A stretch of DNA of 64,000 nt, from assembly GCA_003988855.1 (NCBI GenBank), contig QYAI01000081.1:124001-188000 (forward strand). Direction: 5' to 3'. The notes beneath the pieces were generated by a model. The model saw only the letters and a program-made list of their open reading frames with translations. It searched no databases and was not told the DNA's origin. Of this stretch, positions 10,738-21,901 are shown piece after piece. How positions within the stretch are numbered: the stretch's first letter is position 1; every line of letters starts with the position of its first letter. The translations under genes were made by a program, and so were the position numbers. The DNA comes from Arachnopeziza araneosa. Its lineage: Eukaryota > Ascomycota > Leotiomycetes > Helotiales > Arachnopezizaceae.

Positions 10738-12555
10738 ATGACAGAGTCCGGCACTCCTAACTCCAACGGCGATGGAGGCTCTGTGAATGGTGCGAAAGCA
10801 GGCGCTCCAAAAGACAAGGCCTGCCCCTTCTGCCATCAGCAATTTACCTCTTCATCCCTAGGCCGCCATCTAGACTTGTACATCAAAGAGAAGAATCCGA
10901 AGCCGGCTGATGGCGTACATGATGTGGATGAGATCCGCAAACTTCGCGGTGGCATTACACGCCGGCAGCCGCGAAACAGTACTTCCAGACGAGAAGACAG
11001 CACACCTGCCGGAACCCCAGGAGCCATGGACCGGCGGAGTCCAGACCGAAACCGCTCTCCAAGCTTGCGGCGAGACAGCGAGGGTCCAGCGACAGAGCCG
11101 ATTAGTTACAGAACAAATAAAGGCCTCTTCATAAACAGAGGAACGTGGGAAAGTACAGGGGTCATGAATAATATTCCTGCTCCACGAAACAGTGATGCGA
11201 GGAGTTGGGATGGTGATGAGAGAGAGGGTGGAGGCAGGAGGGCTGAGGTTAGGAGTAGAAGCGTGAGCAAGCAGATACTTGCCAAAAGCACATTTGAGCA
11301 GAAGCAGAAGATGATGGATGCTCTGGATAATGCCAAAGCGGCTGAACTGGCACTGAGAGAGTTGATGGGCTCATTACGGGCTGCAAAGTATGAAGTTCTT
11401 TCCCCTCCATGGTCCATTCTAATGATCTACAGACAAGATATTGACGGACCTTCAATTTTCAATTATGATCCTCTTACTCTCGATTTTCCATCCCTCTGCC
11501 TCCACTGCCTCCCACCGCCGCCAACACTACAATCTGCATCTCCGGTACCTTCTCCGAAATCTTGGTCGCTGCTACCACCGGAAGAAACCCAATACCAAGC
11601 TCTTCGCGTACACTTCTCTTCCTGCTTCCAACGATACCGAGTGTCTCTCAATATAGCTACTACGGCTCCTAAAGATGATCTTTCATACCCTCCACGCCAA
11701 AACCCTGCCGCTACACCTAATCCGAGTGGTCTTGAACGTGCTGCGTCAAACTCAGAATCACAAATTACACAACATTTACATGCCGCATTTTCGACATGGA
11801 CATCACTACCTCCTCAAAAGCGGGCTGAGCTCTGGACCCTGACTCTAGCACGCTCCATAGCACTCAAATCTACCGAAGTCGACAAACTCAAGCATGAAAA
11901 AGAGCTGGTGGTTCAAGAGGCCACTCACTTAAAACAACAAGTTGACGAGCTATCTCGTCTCCAACACCCTCGTGAATTTAAAATCACTCCGCCGGGTACA
12001 GTGCCCATTAGCGGAGAAGTGATTAACTACCTCGGTGAAATGACCATAAGAGGTGATATCAAGAGTATCGGCTACGACTGGAGGGATCGGAATCAACATC
12101 TCGATGCTGTTGTTGAGCGTGCCATTGGAAGATGGAAAGAGGTGGTAAAGGAGGCTCGTCAACCTTCCGGAGGATCGACATTGAACAACGGCTCACTAAA
12201 TACGAATGGGATAGGCGGGATGAGAAATCAACGTAGTTTAAGTGGAGAATCGGTTGTTACTACTGGACCACCACCGAGTATTCAGCTCAATGACCGAGAA
12301 CACGAGCCAGAGCAAACAAACGGAGTTGGGAGTGTTGGCAGTGATGCTGATGCTGACGCAGATATGGAAGAAGATGATGCGAGTTTTGTGGAAAATATAA
12401 GTATGGCTGATGCCCCGCCAGTGAGAGAGGCGACTTTCAGGATGGCAAATGGAACTGCAAATAGAGCAGATAATGCTGATGGAGAAGAAGGAAGAGGTAG
12501 AATGGAGGGCTTAGAGGGTCAAGTCGTTCAGGGATACGTCAGGATTGGTGCTTGA
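10738..12555 (+). CDS. Conserved fungal protein with one N-terminal zinc finger, function unknown
   Basis: I do not recognise a named function. Exons 10738-11387 and 11433-12555 give 590 aa. The proposed 45-nt intron (GTATGA...CTACAG with a CTAAT branch) is a multiple of three, so unspliced RNA would also be translatable and would add 15 residues; splicing is preferred because it removes an unlikely segment and has all three signals. Near the N-terminus (about residues 30-50) lies CPFCHQQF...LGRHLDLY, a Cys-Cys-His finger whose last ligand is not obvious because a Tyr stands where His is expected. This runs into EIRKLRGGITRRQPRNSTSRRE, a basic patch. The middle carries a KHEKELVVQEATHLKQQVDELS coiled coil, and the C-terminus is acidic (DADADADMEEDD). 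A nuclear or chromatin role is plausible but only inferred from composition. Confidence 0.8.
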   Translation: MTESGTPNSNGDGGSVNGAKAGAPKDKACPFCHQQFTSSSLGRHLDLYIKEKNPKPADGVHDVDEIRKLRGGITRRQPRNSTSRREDSTPAGTPGAMDRRSPDRNRSPSLRRDSEGPATEPISYRTNKGLFINRGTWESTGVMNNIPAPRNSDARSWDGDEREGGGRRAEVRSRSVSKQILAKSTFEQKQKMMDALDNAKAAELALRELMGSLRAAKYEVLSPPWSILMIYRQDIDGPSIFNYDPLTLDFPSLCLHCLPPPPTLQSASPVPSPKSWSLLPPEETQYQALRVHFSSCFQRYRVSLNIATTAPKDDLSYPPRQNPAATPNPSGLERAASNSESQITQHLHAAFSTWTSLPPQKRAELWTLTLARSIALKSTEVDKLKHEKELVVQEATHLKQQVDELSRLQHPREFKITPPGTVPISGEVINYLGEMTIRGDIKSIGYDWRDRNQHLDAVVERAIGRWKEVVKEARQPSGGSTLNNGSLNTNGIGGMRNQRSLSGESVVTTGPPPSIQLNDREHEPEQTNGVGSVGSDADADADMEEDDASFVENISMADAPPVREATFRMANGTANRADNADGEEGRGRMEGLEGQVVQGYVRIGA

Positions 12556-13611
12556 AAGGCCTATGACTATTTTAGGGTATGTACGACTAATGCTTGGAAG
12601 AACCTGTATGAAAGCTGGTAGCTGGATATCAAAAGTAATGGGATTCCGTTAGTGTACTTTAGAAGATGGATTTTCATGTGGCATGGAATCTTGTATTGCT
12701 AGACTTGGGATTCGGACTAGTTTTTGGCGTACTCATTGGAGTTGCATGATACACCAACAGGCTCAAAAATATAATATTGTAATTCGATTCCATTTCAGCA
12801 GTTCAAAAACTTTGGGACTTGGGCATTTGATCCTAGATCAGGGCCATCAGCAGTGGCGCTCTTAATCAGATCATCTTTAAACTGGAGCTTGTAAGACAAC
12901 CTTCACATTGCCGAAGATGAATTCGAGTCTCGGCTTGCGTGTTCGAGAACTAGGTTTAAGAACTACTCTGAGAGCAGTGTTCGGAAATTTGACATGTTCC
13001 TTTTGTTCGATTACCGTTTGAGCTCAAGTTGCCGATTATGGAAGTAGCGTTCCCACGTAGTCTGATGAGGCAATTATAAACAAGTAGGCTGCATGGTTTC
13101 GCTATTGATTCATCGACCGATTACTTCTCTTCTCTTCTTTGTTCACCCAAAACGTCTTTGCGTCAAGCGTGACGACTGCACATTGCGCTCCCCCATTTTA
13201 AAGCAACAAGCAACAAGCATCATCATCAGCCATCGTCTAACCTCCCACTCTTGCAATCCGCACGGCAAACCTGCCCCATCTGGGCAAGGCTTTCCCATAT
13301 GCTCCAGGAACCAGCGCATCATTGGTCTTGAGATTCATCCAACCTTTTTTTCTCGGACAAGTGTCCTGCAGACCTGGCAGGACTGGGTATTGCGAGAAGG
13401 AAATGCACGAGTCAGTCAATTTTATATAATCGACTGCCATTCATGTCTTTCTCCCCTTCTAGTTCCTTTCACTTCATCAAATTGGAGAAACATCTTTCGC
13501 CTGAATATCTAAATTTGGTTGCACATCGTCATAGCAAGAAGCCTCCAGGTTTCACCCCACTATACCCCTCCGAGGTTTCATTTGGCCAGAACGTATTAAT
13601 TTATCTTGGAA
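12556..13611. other. Intergenic region
   Basis: 1.06 kb between two plus-strand genes. A 139-codon open frame at 13093-13512 has no recognisable domain and lies in the expected leader of the phosphatase gene. Nothing else supported. Confidence 0.55.
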
Positions 13612-14613
13612 ATGGCCAAAATAATCATCCACTGCGTTCGTCACGCTCAAGGATACCATAATCTCAATACAGCAAACCACTCTCTCCCAGATCCTTCTCT
13701 AACCCCACTAGGTGAAAAGCAGTCAGTGTAATCTCATCTTGTCTTGTCTTGTCTTGTCTTTGTTTTTTTTCAACAAGAAAGCTTTTGAACGTTCCTTGAC
13801 AGCTTGTCGCCCTTCAATTCCCACAATCATCTCTCCAATTCAACTAATACGCCATAGATGCACAACTTTAACCAATGCCTTCCCACCCCAATACCTTTCC
13901 CGACTCACCCACATAGTAGCCTCTCCTCTCCGGCGTACAATTTATACTGCCCTCTTATCATTCCCTCTCACTATTCAAAAAGGGCTTAAGGTCATCGCTC
14001 TGCCCGAAATCCAAGAAACCAGCGATCTACCCTGCGACACCGGCTCCTCACCTTCTGCACTCGAAGCTGAGTTTGAGAGTGGCGAGCATGCTGGGACCGT
14101 AAACCTGAGCTTGGTCACCGAGGGGTGGAATACGAATACAGGAAAATGGGACCCAAAGGCTTCGGCAATTGAGGCCAGAGCTAAGGATGCGAGGCGTTGG
14201 CTGAGGGAATTGGGGTTGAAGAGCGGAGCGGATGAGGAAATTGTTGTTGTGACGCACGGCGGATTCTTGCATTACTTTACGCAAGGTAATTTATTCCATC
14301 CCATTTAACTGTCTCCCTTGTGACAGCTTCAAGCTTTGAGCTTGGGAGCTGTCTGCCAGCTACCTTACCTATTCTGCAAACTTCGCGGTACCACATACTG
14401 ACTTTTGGCACAGATTGGGAAGGCGCTGATCAGTTCGTGGGTACCGGATGGCAGAATACAGAGTTCAGGAGTTATGAGTTTGTGAGCGAGACGGATGACT
14501 TTGCCAGTTTGAGAGAGACACCGGACAGTAGACAAAGGAGGCGTGGGAAGGAGACTCCTTTAACGGAAGCGGAGCAGAGGGAGCTTAGAAGCGCGAGGAT
14601 GAGAGAGTGGTAG
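13612..14613 (+). CDS. Histidine phosphatase (phosphoglycerate mutase family)
   Basis: Exons 13612-13721, 13858-14285 and 14414-14613 give 245 aa. The catalytic phospho-acceptor motif is VRHAQG near residue 10, followed by LTPLGEKQC (spliced), VASPLRRTIYTALLSF with the phosphate-binding Arg, LPEIQETSDLPCDTG, and VTHGGFLHYFT with the second catalytic His. The C-terminal exon begins DWEGADQFVGTGWQNTEFRSYEF, as in other fungal members. The first intron is fixed by frame and by the join EKQ-CTTLTNAFP; it is long (136 nt) and holds a TCTTG repeat. The second intron is 128 nt. Substrate unknown: this cytosolic branch is usually annotated only as a phosphoglycerate mutase-like phosphatase and is probably not the glycolytic mutase, given its size and lack of the glycolytic-type insert. 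Confidence 0.9.
13737..13759. repeat. (TCTTG)n pyrimidine repeat inside intron 1 of the phosphatase gene
   Basis: About four uninterrupted CTTGT/TCTTG units, then a T-rich run. It lies in the 136-nt first intron, which is longer than the 45-58 nt typical here, so repeat expansion may explain part of that length. Confidence 0.75.
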
Positions 14614-15004
14614 GTTTGTTCCCATACTAAATTACTGTGGTTCTATGAAAGCTCTGGATCTAAGGAAACTGTTCAGGGATGCTTCTACCGATTCCTGAAA
14701 ACTAACTTGAGAGCTTGGTCCTTCAAGTTCATGGAGAAGATATCAGAATTATTTACTAACTCGTTGGATAGGAGTGACAGTGGATTTCAGGGAGAGAGTG
14801 CAAAGTTATAGATATAAGCATATGACGTTTAGATAGAAAGGGGTTGGTTTGTGTTTGCACAGTTTAGATGAGTAGAAGAGTTGGTTGGTATATACATAGA
14901 TCACTCGTAGATACGGACAGATTTTTAGTCTCATAGTAGACCTCCAAGAAGAATTTATACAATTTTCTACTTCATATCTGAGCTGTTAGATCTCTAGTAG
15001 TTCA
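14614..15004. other. Convergent 3' spacer
   Basis: 391 AT-rich bp between the phosphatase (+) and DUF3500 (-) 3' ends. No gene seen. Confidence 0.6.
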
Positions 15005-16467
15005 TCAACGTTTTTGCTCTAACAACGCCCGCCCATAATCTCCTCTATTGGGCAGGCGATTGGTAGTATGAATATGGCACCTAGCAGGTGATGTATTTGT
15101 CAAAAAAACTGCATATTGATAATCAGCATTTTCCGTCTGCTATGTTACAGATCTTTCGGAATTGGGATACGTACTACCACAATGGAAATCTAATTCCATG
15201 AAAGCAACTGGGCTGTGAATACGATAATAATACGGATCCTCGTCGCCAAATTCACCAATCCAGCTGAAATAGGTTTCAGAGAGGTATTTCTTGAAGAGGG
15301 TCAGGCGGTGCTCAAGGACGGCCTCAGGGTAGTATTCATTGAAAGCTTTGAAGAGGGAGATGATGCTTTCTTGAGCGTCTAATGGGAGTGACGTGACTAG
15401 GACACCTTCTACGTCGATATTAGTGTGTTTTCAATGAAAAGAAATAGCCAAAAGAAGGTATTACCAAAAGGCACAACTCTGTTATCCTGTCTCGCACCAC
15501 CCAAATGTCTCTCATCAAACGGATTCCACCGATCCTCCGGCAAGCTCTTACCATCCATGCCTTTACTCAACGTAGCTTCCTCTTGTAATTGGCTTGGTAG
15601 TCCCTGCATCAATTTCAAACTCTCGAGTTCTTCCGTACGAAATAAGCGTAGACCAGCGTGAGGACCCTCATCAATTCGATCAGGCTCAGCACCCATAAAG
15701 CTGGGGCCAATAATCATGCATTTTCCGAGGAAGACGAAATTCAAACATAAGTGGTGTCCGAAGAAGGTATAACCCCACGCTACGCTGGTTGACGGCACAC
15801 CAAAGAGACGGAAGTTGTAGGAGTGTTCGTTCAGGACTTTCTTGCCGTTAACGAGGTGGCCTAGGAAGTCGTTTGTTAAGCAGCAACCAAGAATCTTTTC
15901 GTACCCGGCTTTGGAGGTTGATGCTTTAAGGATGTCGTGGATAGCAGTTTGGATTTGAGGGGAGCATTCGTCTAATCTCAACCCGCCTTCGCAAGTTAGA
16001 TATTAAATTTGTTTGTGAATTTGGCTTCGCGTACCTGGGTTCATGTAAAGCTCCGGATTCGACCACAACCTAAACTCATCGTCCGTGACTTCTCCACAAT
16101 GCACAGCTTTCTTCTCATCATCGCTCAGGGTCCCTAAGAGCCTCTGTACTTCTTTCACCACATCCTCTGTCGGCGCACCCTCATCATCCGCATACTCGAA
16201 CAGTCCCTCTCTAACTTTCCCGTCAGATGTGAATCCTACAAATGGTTTCTCGAGGTTCTTTGCGTCCAGGCGATTGATCAACCAGGCTGGGGCTGCGATT
16301 TGCTTGCGCGACTCACACCAAGACAGGGCATCGTGGTCTGCAATTCCGGCGATTCGGGGATGAGAGGGAGAGGGGATGATGTCGCGAAAGGGAACCGCGG
16401 CGTCGGAGCGAGGCTTGGTGGGGTCGGTGGTTTGGAGGTAGCCGGAGTTAATTGGTGCTGCTGCCAT
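15005..16467 (-). CDS. DUF3500 family protein
   Basis: Exons 16467-16035, 15986-15465, 15408-15178 and 15108-15005 give 429 aa; introns are 48, 56 and 69 nt. The frame joins are NPG-GLRLDEC, VVPF-EGVLVTSLPL and LDFHCG-VFLTN. Conserved features are EFRLWSNPELYMNPGG, the HSYNFRLFGVPSTSVAWGYTFFGHHL core, GPSFMGAEPDRIDEGPHAGLR, DPYYYRIHSPVAFMELDFHCG, and a C-terminal CHIHTTNRLPNRGDYGRALL. The repeated His/Glu-containing blocks and the final HTxNRxxxxGDYG look like an active or metal site, but that is inference; the family has no established biochemical role that I can cite. No signal peptide is evident. It is divergently transcribed from an FAH-family hydrolase across 414 bp, which hints at a shared catabolic context. 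Confidence 0.9.
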
Positions 16468-16881
16468 GTTGAAGTTTCTGCCAATTGATGATCAATTTAT
16501 GGCGGGAGAAGATAGAAAGAAAATTCTGGAAGGGCTTTCTTCTGGCTGAGATACTAGGACATTTTCAATGAGTTTGATAGCTATAATTGTTCTGGATAAT
16601 GGTCTGAGGTGGACGTGCCACAATCCACAATCCCCACAACATGCGGCTACAAGAGTCGGGAGAAGGTCCAAGGGGATTGTGGAGAGCTCGTGACATGCTG
16701 GGGCTCGAATATGGGGCCGATTCAGGATGGCGCATTATTGCAAGCATAATCTGAAGGATCCGAAGGATCCGAAGGCGAGAAGGGTGGGATGTGAAGGAGC
16801 TCGTCGATGCTGTCCTTCAAGCCTGTTCTAAACAACATCCTATATCGGAATTTATCTTCGCCAATATCAACCACCACAGCT
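16468..16881. promoter_or_regulatory. Shared divergent promoter region, DUF3500 / FAH hydrolase
   Basis: 414 bp between the two start codons. It includes a short direct repeat of GGATCCGAA around 16757-16775 (context CTGAAGGATCCGAAGGATCCGAAGGCG). No TATA box stands out. Confidence 0.5.
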
Positions 16882-17903
16882 ATGTCCTTCACACGTGGGT
16901 TTGGATGAGATATGAAAGAGACAAGAGAATTCACTCACATGCCCCACAGGTCTTGTCCGTTTCATCCCAAAGTCGGGGAAAGACATCTCTATCGGACAGC
17001 CGGCTGACCCAGACCTTGATGTCGGTGCTGCTCTTTACGCTGGGAAAGATGTCGAAGTGGAAACTTATAGCGGCTCGTCCGTACTAAGTCCAGGTAGCCC
17101 AACAGGCAAGAAAGAAACCATCTCGAGACTCCTCTCTCCTCTCGCTGAACCAGAAGTCGGCACCATCCGCTGTATTGGATTGAACGTGTGTTCCTTAGAG
17201 CTCTCTCACATGACAAAATAGACTGATGCTTCTAGTATGCTCAACACGCACGGGAAGCCAAAATGGACCTCCCTAAGATCCCTGTTCTGTTCATGAAGCC
17301 CTCTACCTCTCTAGCCGATCCATGGCCAGCTCCAACCGTCATCCCTAAATCGACCGTCGCATCAGACACATGCGACTATGAGTCTGAACTCGTAGTTGTC
17401 ATTGGTAAGACGTGTAAAGATGTCTCTGAAGCCGAAGCCTTAGATTATGTTCTGGGTTACACCGCTAGCAATGATGTGAGCAGTCGTGAAGCCCAGTTTG
17501 CTCAGAGCCAGTGGAGTTACTCCAAGGGGTTTGATGGTGCTTGTCCTATCGGTCCAGTGTTAGTGAGTAAGGAGCTCATAAAAGATCCTGGGACATTGAA
17601 GTTGAGGGGGTTGAAGAATGGAAAGGTGTTGCAGGAGTGTGGGTGCGAGTACGTTGAGATCCGACATACGTATTGAGTTCTGCTGACGAGAGTAGTGATC
17701 TCATCTTCTCAGTCCCAAAGATTGTGTCGTTCCTCTCCCAGGGTACAACCTTGAAGCCAGGAACTATCATTTTAACAGGAACTCCAGCTGGTGTGGGCCT
17801 TGGTTACAACCCCAAAGAGTATCTCCGAGATGGAGATGAGTTTGCAGTTGAGATACTACCTTATATTGGGACTTTGATTACCAAGTTTGAAACGGAGAAG
17901 TAG
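16882..17903 (+). CDS. Fumarylacetoacetate hydrolase (FAH) family enzyme
   Basis: Exons 16882-16894, 16950-17185, 17236-17648 and 17696-17903 give 289 aa. The 13-nt first exon (MSFT plus one base) joins to RLVRFIPKSGKD, the standard family N-terminus. Family motifs seen: RCIGLNYAQHAREA, PKIPVLFMKPSTSL, DYESELVVVIGK (acidic metal ligands), YVLGYTASNDVSSREAQ, QWSYSKGFDGACPIGP, and near the end LSQGTTLKPGTIILTGTPAGVG. Members hydrolyse or decarboxylate C-C bonds of beta-diketo acids such as fumarylpyruvate or oxaloacetate with Mg2+; the exact substrate cannot be read from sequence. The last acceptor is a NAGNAG pair (GAGTAG, 17690-17695), so 290 aa with an extra Ser is also possible. The neighbour is a divergent DUF3500 gene. 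Confidence 0.93.
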
Positions 17904-18145
17904 AAACTTATGAAATGGTGTGAAAACTGGGTTTGTTTCTTTGTGCCAACCATATTTGATGGTGGATCTGACAGATAGGAACACAAGAGCACGTATAGAG
18001 ACCAAAAAGATAATAGTTCTTTGCTCTAGAATCTTTGTACGGTGTCTAAGCAGGATATGTAGTTTCAACAACATTCAAGGTTATAAGTTTTAGAAACATT
18101 TTAGAGACTGGTGCTTCAAATTTCTTTATAAACCCGAACCGATGT

Positions 18146-19845
18146 TTATAGTGAGATTGTATCTTGTTGTGGCGTGACAATGACATTCATATCGCTCTGC
18201 ATGAACATCCCATTGCACCTGCTTGTAAAACAGCGTTGAGGGTTTATGACCGTGAAATCAAAACGGAGGAACATCTGCGTTGTGTTAGTATTTGAATACA
18301 TGGAATCCAAAAGCTATTGTGGGAGCTTTTCAGCCGCGGCATTTGGGAATTTGTCCTTAAAAGATACAACCAGGCACAACTTACTTCAGCAAATATCTTG
18401 TCCAGCTCCATAAATGCAATTGTCTTACCAAGGCATCCATATTTCCCTGTCCCAAACACCAACTCCATACTTCTCTTCATGGCCTCCAGCTTCTCACCTT
18501 CGGCTTCAATCCACCTCTCTGGCCTGAAAATATCCGCATCTGCGCCATATAAATCCTTACTGTGATGTAAAGCCTATGCTGAGTATCCAATATCAGTTCC
18601 TCCTAGTATAAAGACCCCATTATAGGTATCTCCTTGAGGCGGTGTGACTTTATAGATTAATGAGGCTACAGGAGGCCACATTCGGAGACCCTCCAGTATA
18701 CAAGCTTGAAGATAGGGAAGCTGTCGTGCTTCTACCGATGTAAGAACTGGCCGTGATAAATTAGGGAGCCAGGAGAGGAGCTCAGTGCGAAGTTTGGTAT
18801 GGACTCGTGGTGACGTGATGATTTGGTAAAAGATAACTCGGACAGAAGTTGCTGTAGAATCTGTGCCAACCATGATCTGCAAAAGGGCTTCAGATTCCAA
18901 CTCGGCTTTGCTAAGACCATGCTTCACAAAACTTCCGAGCATATCGTTTTTTTTTCTTTTCGCGTCTGGACCGTAGCGCTCTGCTGCTACTTGCCTCGCT
19001 ATACCCATCATTTGTCCCATCCCAAATGTATCTTTAGCTGCCGGCGCCATAAGTTTCCTAATGAACCAACTACCAAGAATAGAATTAATCAAAGGAATGT
19101 TGGTCTGAAGCTCTAGGAGTGGCATATATGCGCGGACAGTCTTGATATAATCATGCATATCAGAATTGTTTTCTAGATAGCCAAATGGCTGAGAAAAGGC
19201 AATGGTAGTGAGAACATCCATTGTGAAATACTGTGCGACATGCGCCCAGTCTATGGGCTTATATGTTCCGTTGGTAGAGAGATAATGTTTTTCGATGAGC
19301 TTGACCACGTCCATCACTCGAGAGTCGACTGATTGTTCAAGCTCTTCATTATCTTTGCCAGCATACCCATTGGCGACTTTGGTACGCATCTCATTGTGTT
19401 TTTTCTCATTCTTCTCCGAAATCGTATTGTGTGTATCTGGATCTAATTTCACTCCATCATACCATGCACCTCGAGTATATTGTAATCGAGCAGCACTGAT
19501 ACGGCGCAACAATACAGGATCGTCTGTGAGGAGCATATTAGGCCCTATGCGGACAAGGGAACCTGAAGATTGGTCAGAATTCTGTGGATAAATAAGAATG
19601 CATCTCTTCATACCGTATTTCCTGCTCACGTCTGCCAGTGTGAGGTAGAGACCTCCAGAGATTGTCTTGGGGAAAAGCTATGTCTGGCTCACAGAAGCCC
19701 ATAGAGGCCCATTGAAAGCGCGTAAACGACGATAAGAAATAATACTCTGTACAATGTATGCAGCGATAGAGAGTCCCAATAAGGTAAAGATTATCGTGGG
19801 CCGCCCAGCAACCGGGTTATTGGGAAGTTGAAGAGCTGCAGTCAT
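18146..19845 (-). pseudogene. Cytochrome P450 pseudogene with two in-frame TAG stops
   Basis: A nearly complete microsomal P450 (heme monooxygenase) that resembles the pisatin-demethylase/benzoate-hydroxylase-like fungal classes. The N-terminus has a membrane anchor (PTIIFTLLGLSIAAYIVQSI). Later come the I-helix LLQIMVGTDSTATS, the K-helix EGLRMWPP with ExxR, the FRPERW block, and the heme loop FGTGKYGCLGKTIAF. Splice sites of a 51-nt intron near 19,570-19,620 and a roughly 110-nt intron before the final MFLRFDFTVINP exon are intact. Two stops break it: TAG at 19680-19678 (about codon 56, after WASVSQT) and TAG at 18576-18574 (after IGYSA). At both sites relatives usually have Trp, so both look like TGG to TAG changes. 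No frameshift is seen, so inactivation may be recent. Readthrough or assembly error are alternatives. Confidence 0.85.
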
Positions 19846-21569
19846 CTTACCACTTGAAACCCAGTAGATTCAGGGCCATGAAAGAGAAGAAAGAAACCTA
19901 CTACATAGCTCAAGAATATGGTTGCCATCGACAATGAGGGCAGTCTAATTCCCAGCTAATGAGATGCAATAACCATCTCCATACCTGCTCCTGATAGGTC
20001 CCGATTGTCCGCTTTGCGGGACAGCAGCAGCTTCGTTTCGCTGGGATAGCACAGTATTGGCGCTATTCTATGCTGGCGAAAGGTGCATGGCCCTTCCAAT
20101 AAGGAAGTGGTCTGGTGGTTGTCGAGGTGCAGCACTTCAAATGGAGTCAGGTCTGGAACGGGGCGGGATATAGTTTATGGAGGAGACTAACAACGCGGGC
20201 TACGGTCCTGAGAGGCTGGAGCTTCCCTTTCAAGCGCTCCGTCTTCCAGAATCCCAACCATAAATATATCTCTGCAATGAGATGAGGAGGGCGTGCACTT
20301 TAAATCTTGACGTTTGTAATCCGACGTCATTCTATACCGCTATTGTTGTACAATGTGGTAATCGCACTTCCTGAAGCGGCCCGACCCGGAAAGTGCAAGA
20401 AAGAGCAAGTGCATCTGAGAGTCTTGTCATCTTAAGATTTCAAGTTCAGGGTTGAAGTAAATGCGGCTTGAAATTATGTACTTGGATAAACATCACCCGT
20501 TTTATCTCGAATTGCTTCTATAAGAGACGCAGACGCCAAAAGCTAGGTGTATTATATGTAGGCTATACATTTAATCATTCTCAGTTGATAAAGTTATCCA
20601 TGCTGCACATTGCACGATTCAGACATCTGAACTGATTAGCTTTGTGGGAAATGAGATTTTGAGGAAAGGCAACTGAAGAGAGCCAGCCCTACGGTTACCA
20701 AACAGACCGAGAGTGTCACGATATCATTAACATTGAACCCTCCTCTATGTTAATTTTGTTCTTTTTCATCCTAGCCAGTTTATTGTTCATCTGTCTTGCC
20801 TGTATATCCGAGTTGCTCTGCGAAACTTTTTTAACTTCTTTCTTGGTCCTGATTTCACCCTGCTTCTGTCATCATCGCACTTATGTAACAAGTTGAAGTC
20901 GAGAATGCTAACTTGATTCCAGAAAGAGAATTGGGAGATAGCTCTGTAGACAGCGTTGTTACACATACAGTGTATTGATACTCAGGGGTCGGTCAAAACC
21001 GTTCACAGCTAGGATTACAAATCTACCAAGATAAGGTTTCTTGATGCTGCTACTGTTGTGAGATTTCGCCCCCCTATCAAACTCATATCTGATGGTACTG
21101 TTATCCCCAGCATTCATTTGTAATAATAGCGTTTTTGCTGTAGAAAGAGTCTCTCGACGTTCCTCGTAACAGACGCGAAACCTTTTTCATGTTAAGGATT
21201 ATCGCTCCAGTGACTCCAACATTCAAGTCAAAGCATATTGGGGCTTATACTCCTCCACCTAACCACCGAGTCTCACACAAGCCATGACGACAATTTTATG
21301 TGATGATCCTTGGATCTAGAAACGGTCAATGCTCATCATCCGGGATATTTTTATTTTCAAAAAGTTAGATTTGACTAATTGGCTAAAGCAGCACCAGGAT
21401 CTCTACGCTACCCCTATCACTGCACGTCAGCATATTGCTGACTCACGTAGACTTCTTCCAAAATTCAACAAACATCTGATTACAAGAATAAAATTTTCTC
21501 CAAGTCATTAAAATTGGACAGCCGAAAAGCTACTCCTAAAAATATGCGAAACAAAAACTTCAATATATC

Positions 21570-21604
21570 TGTGATATAACCTTGTGATATAACCTTGTGA
21601 TATA
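21570..21604. repeat. 13-bp tandem repeat, about 2.7 copies
   Basis: The unit TGTGATATAACCT occurs at 21570-21582 and 21583-21595, with a partial third copy from 21596. It is perfect over the first two copies and lies 0.37 kb upstream of the Tubby-like start codon. Confidence 0.85.
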
Positions 21605-21901
21605 TGCCTCAGCCGTAAGTAGCCTCCCATCTGAGCGACCTTCGGACGCAGGCGCATTCCTACCGTACACATTGGTTTCCAACAGGTCGTGGCGCAACGA
21701 GCCGCGCTGCTGAACCAAATAATTGGTCCTACAGGGCAATGACGCAGTCAATGGCTTAATTGCAATCCAGCACGTTCTCAGAAACCGCGTCGCCAGCAAC
21801 TGTACCAATTTTTCCCCACTACCGCCCCTCATAAGAACCCCTCTCTCGAGATCTTCCTCTTTCAAGTCCCCCCTTCCTAGCTGTACGATCTTCATCTACT
21901 G

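Noticed and set aside
13093..13512. 139-codon frame before the phosphatase
   Set aside because: No domain, Ser/His/Cys-rich random composition, lies in the expected leader.
19667..19681. A 15-nt GTGAGC...TAG segment that could remove the first P450 stop if spliced
   Set aside because: Far shorter than any intron here (43 nt minimum) and without a branch site; removal would also delete conserved residues. The second stop would remain.
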